Position numbers and translations under genes: made by a program. DNA of 7,707 nt from DATEPR01 sp036503065 (lineage in GTDB: Bacteria; Actinomycetota; Actinomycetes; Mycobacteriales; Pseudonocardiaceae). The notes under the pieces were generated by a model, which did no database searches, was not told the origin of the DNA, and saw only the letters and a program-made list of their open reading frames with translations. This document shows positions 6,859 to 7,707 of the stretch, piece by piece. Numbering within the stretch: position 1 is the first letter of the stretch; each line of letters starts with the position of its first letter. The stretch lies in assembly GCA_036503065.1 (NCBI GenBank), contig DASXXM010000036.1, forward strand, positions 1-7,707, given 5' to 3'.

Positions 6859-7707
6859 GTGAGCGCGGCGCGCGCGATCGGACTGTTGCTCGGGATGGCC
6901 GCCGACGGGGTGTTCGGTGATCCGCGACGGGGTCACCCGGTGGCCGCCTTCGGTGCCGTGGCGAAGCGGGCCGAACGTGTCCTTTACCGAGACGGCAAGG
7001 CATCCGGCGTCGCGCATGCCGGTGTCGTCTGCGGTGGCGCGGTGCTGTTCGGCGTCCTCGTCGAGCGCATTGGCAGGCGTGGCCCGGTCACGCAGGCACT
7101 GACCACGGCCCTGGCCACCTGGGTGGTGTTGGGCGGTGCGTCGCTGGCCGGCCAGGGGACCGCGATCGGCGCCGAGTTGGATGCCGGTGACCTGGCGGCC
7201 GCTCGTCGTCGGCTGCCCAACCTGTGTGGGCGGGATCCGTCGCAGCTCGACCAGTTCGGCCTGTCGAGGGCGGCGGTCGAGTCGGTGGCCGAGAACACGT
7301 CGGACGCGGTCGTGGCGCCGTTGGTGTGGGGCGCGATCGCGGGGGTGCCGGGCCTGCTGGGCTATCGGGCGGTGAACACGCTTGACGCGATGGTCGGCTA
7401 CCGATCGCCGCACTACCAACGGTTCGGGTGGGCGTCGGCCCGGCTGGACGATCTCGCTAACCTCGTGCCGGCCCGGTTGGCGGCCTTGTTGACCACTGTG
7501 TGCGCGCCGGTGGTCGGCGGGTCGGCGGCTGGCGCGTGGCGGGCGTGGCGGCGGGACGCGTCGGCCCATCCGAGCCCGAATGCCGGGCAGGTGGAGGCCG
7601 CGTTCGCCGGGGCGCTGGAGATCCGGCTGGGAGGCCGGGTCCGGTATGCGCATGGCGTCGAGGAACGACCCGTGCTGGGCGACGGCCGGACGCCGGATGC
7701 CGGGCAT
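6859..7707 (+). CDS. cobD: CobD/CbiB, adenosylcobinamide-phosphate synthase, C-terminus cut by the window edge
   Basis: This integral membrane enzyme of cobalamin (vitamin B12) synthesis attaches the aminopropanol (or its phosphate) arm to adenosylcobyric acid, giving adenosylcobinamide (phosphate). I read 283 unbroken codons from GTG 6859 to the right edge. Diagnostic family blocks appear in order: GDPRRGHPVAAFG (20-32), LPNLCGRDPSQLD (119-131), ESVAENTSDAVVAPLVWG (141-158), AVNTLDAMVGYRSPHY (171-186), FGWASARLDDLANLVPARL (189-207) and SPNAGQVEAAFAGAL (239-253). Hydrophobic segments near 51-68, 80-98, 150-168 and 207-224 fit its multi-pass membrane topology. Family members are about 300-330 residues, so roughly 30-40 residues are missing. 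A GAGGGG ribosome-binding site sits six bases before the GTG, and the protein starts right at the expected first helix (RAIGLLLG), supporting this start. It is divergent from the Wadjet operon, and no other B12 gene is visible in the window. Confidence 0.95.
   Translation, partial: MSAARAIGLLLGMAADGVFGDPRRGHPVAAFGAVAKRAERVLYRDGKASGVAHAGVVCGGAVLFGVLVERIGRRGPVTQALTTALATWVVLGGASLAGQGTAIGAELDAGDLAAARRRLPNLCGRDPSQLDQFGLSRAAVESVAENTSDAVVAPLVWGAIAGVPGLLGYRAVNTLDAMVGYRSPHYQRFGWASARLDDLANLVPARLAALLTTVCAPVVGGSAAGAWRAWRRDASAHPSPNAGQVEAAFAGALEIRLGGRVRYAHGVEERPVLGDGRTPDAGH

Noticed and set aside
5641..7707. 688-codon open frame on the minus strand spanning jetA and cobD
   Set aside because: It crosses two genes with clear family motifs and the intergenic gap. 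Its translation includes a frame-shifted copy of jetA and antisense cobD, with no family match.
1..7707. CRISPR arrays, tRNAs, insertion-sequence ends, attachment sites and rho-independent terminators
   Set aside because: Reading both strands showed no spaced direct repeats, no cloverleaf sequence, no terminal inverted repeats and no hairpin followed by a T-run; the window is nearly all coding.

Overview
The window is very GC-rich DNA (roughly 70% by eye, G/C-rich third codon positions, GTG starts) typical of an actinomycete. The CobD protein and the defence genes both look actinobacterial. A member of the Pseudonocardiales is plausible, but the sequence alone does not settle genus or species.

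From right to left, about 6.76 kb of the minus strand is one tightly packed operon of three genes: a TIGR02677/DUF2397 protein (JetA, start about 6761, stop 5208), a TIGR02678/DUF2398 protein (JetB, 5215 to 3995) and a giant SbcC/MukB-like ATPase of family TIGR02680 (JetC, 3998 to beyond the left edge). The junctions overlap by 8 and 4 bases. This is the type III form of the Wadjet (JetABCD / MksBEF-like) anti-plasmid system. By analogy with the studied type I system, JetA (kleisin-like), JetB (MksE-like) and JetC (SMC-like motor) form a DNA-loop-extruding complex that senses small closed circular DNA, and the nuclease JetD cleaves it. JetD (TIGR02679, DUF3323/DUF2399) is not in the window. 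JetC lacks only its last few dozen residues here, so the normal position for jetD is just past the left edge.

At the right end, on the plus strand and divergent from the operon, lies the first 283 codons of cobD (cbiB), the membrane enzyme that joins the aminopropanol arm to cobyric acid in cobalamin synthesis. It is a housekeeping gene with no functional tie to the defence operon. The two transcription units share a 97-base divergent region (6762-6858).

I translated jetC and cobD codon by codon, because both run off the window, and found no frameshift or internal stop. jetA and jetB are also unbroken. No tRNA, rRNA, insertion sequence, CRISPR array, attachment site or convincing terminator was seen. 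The many other long open frames are high-GC shadows. The system is a recognisable known defence type rather than an undescribed one; the points worth following up are its left edge, the JetB tail, the JetC centre and the jetA start.
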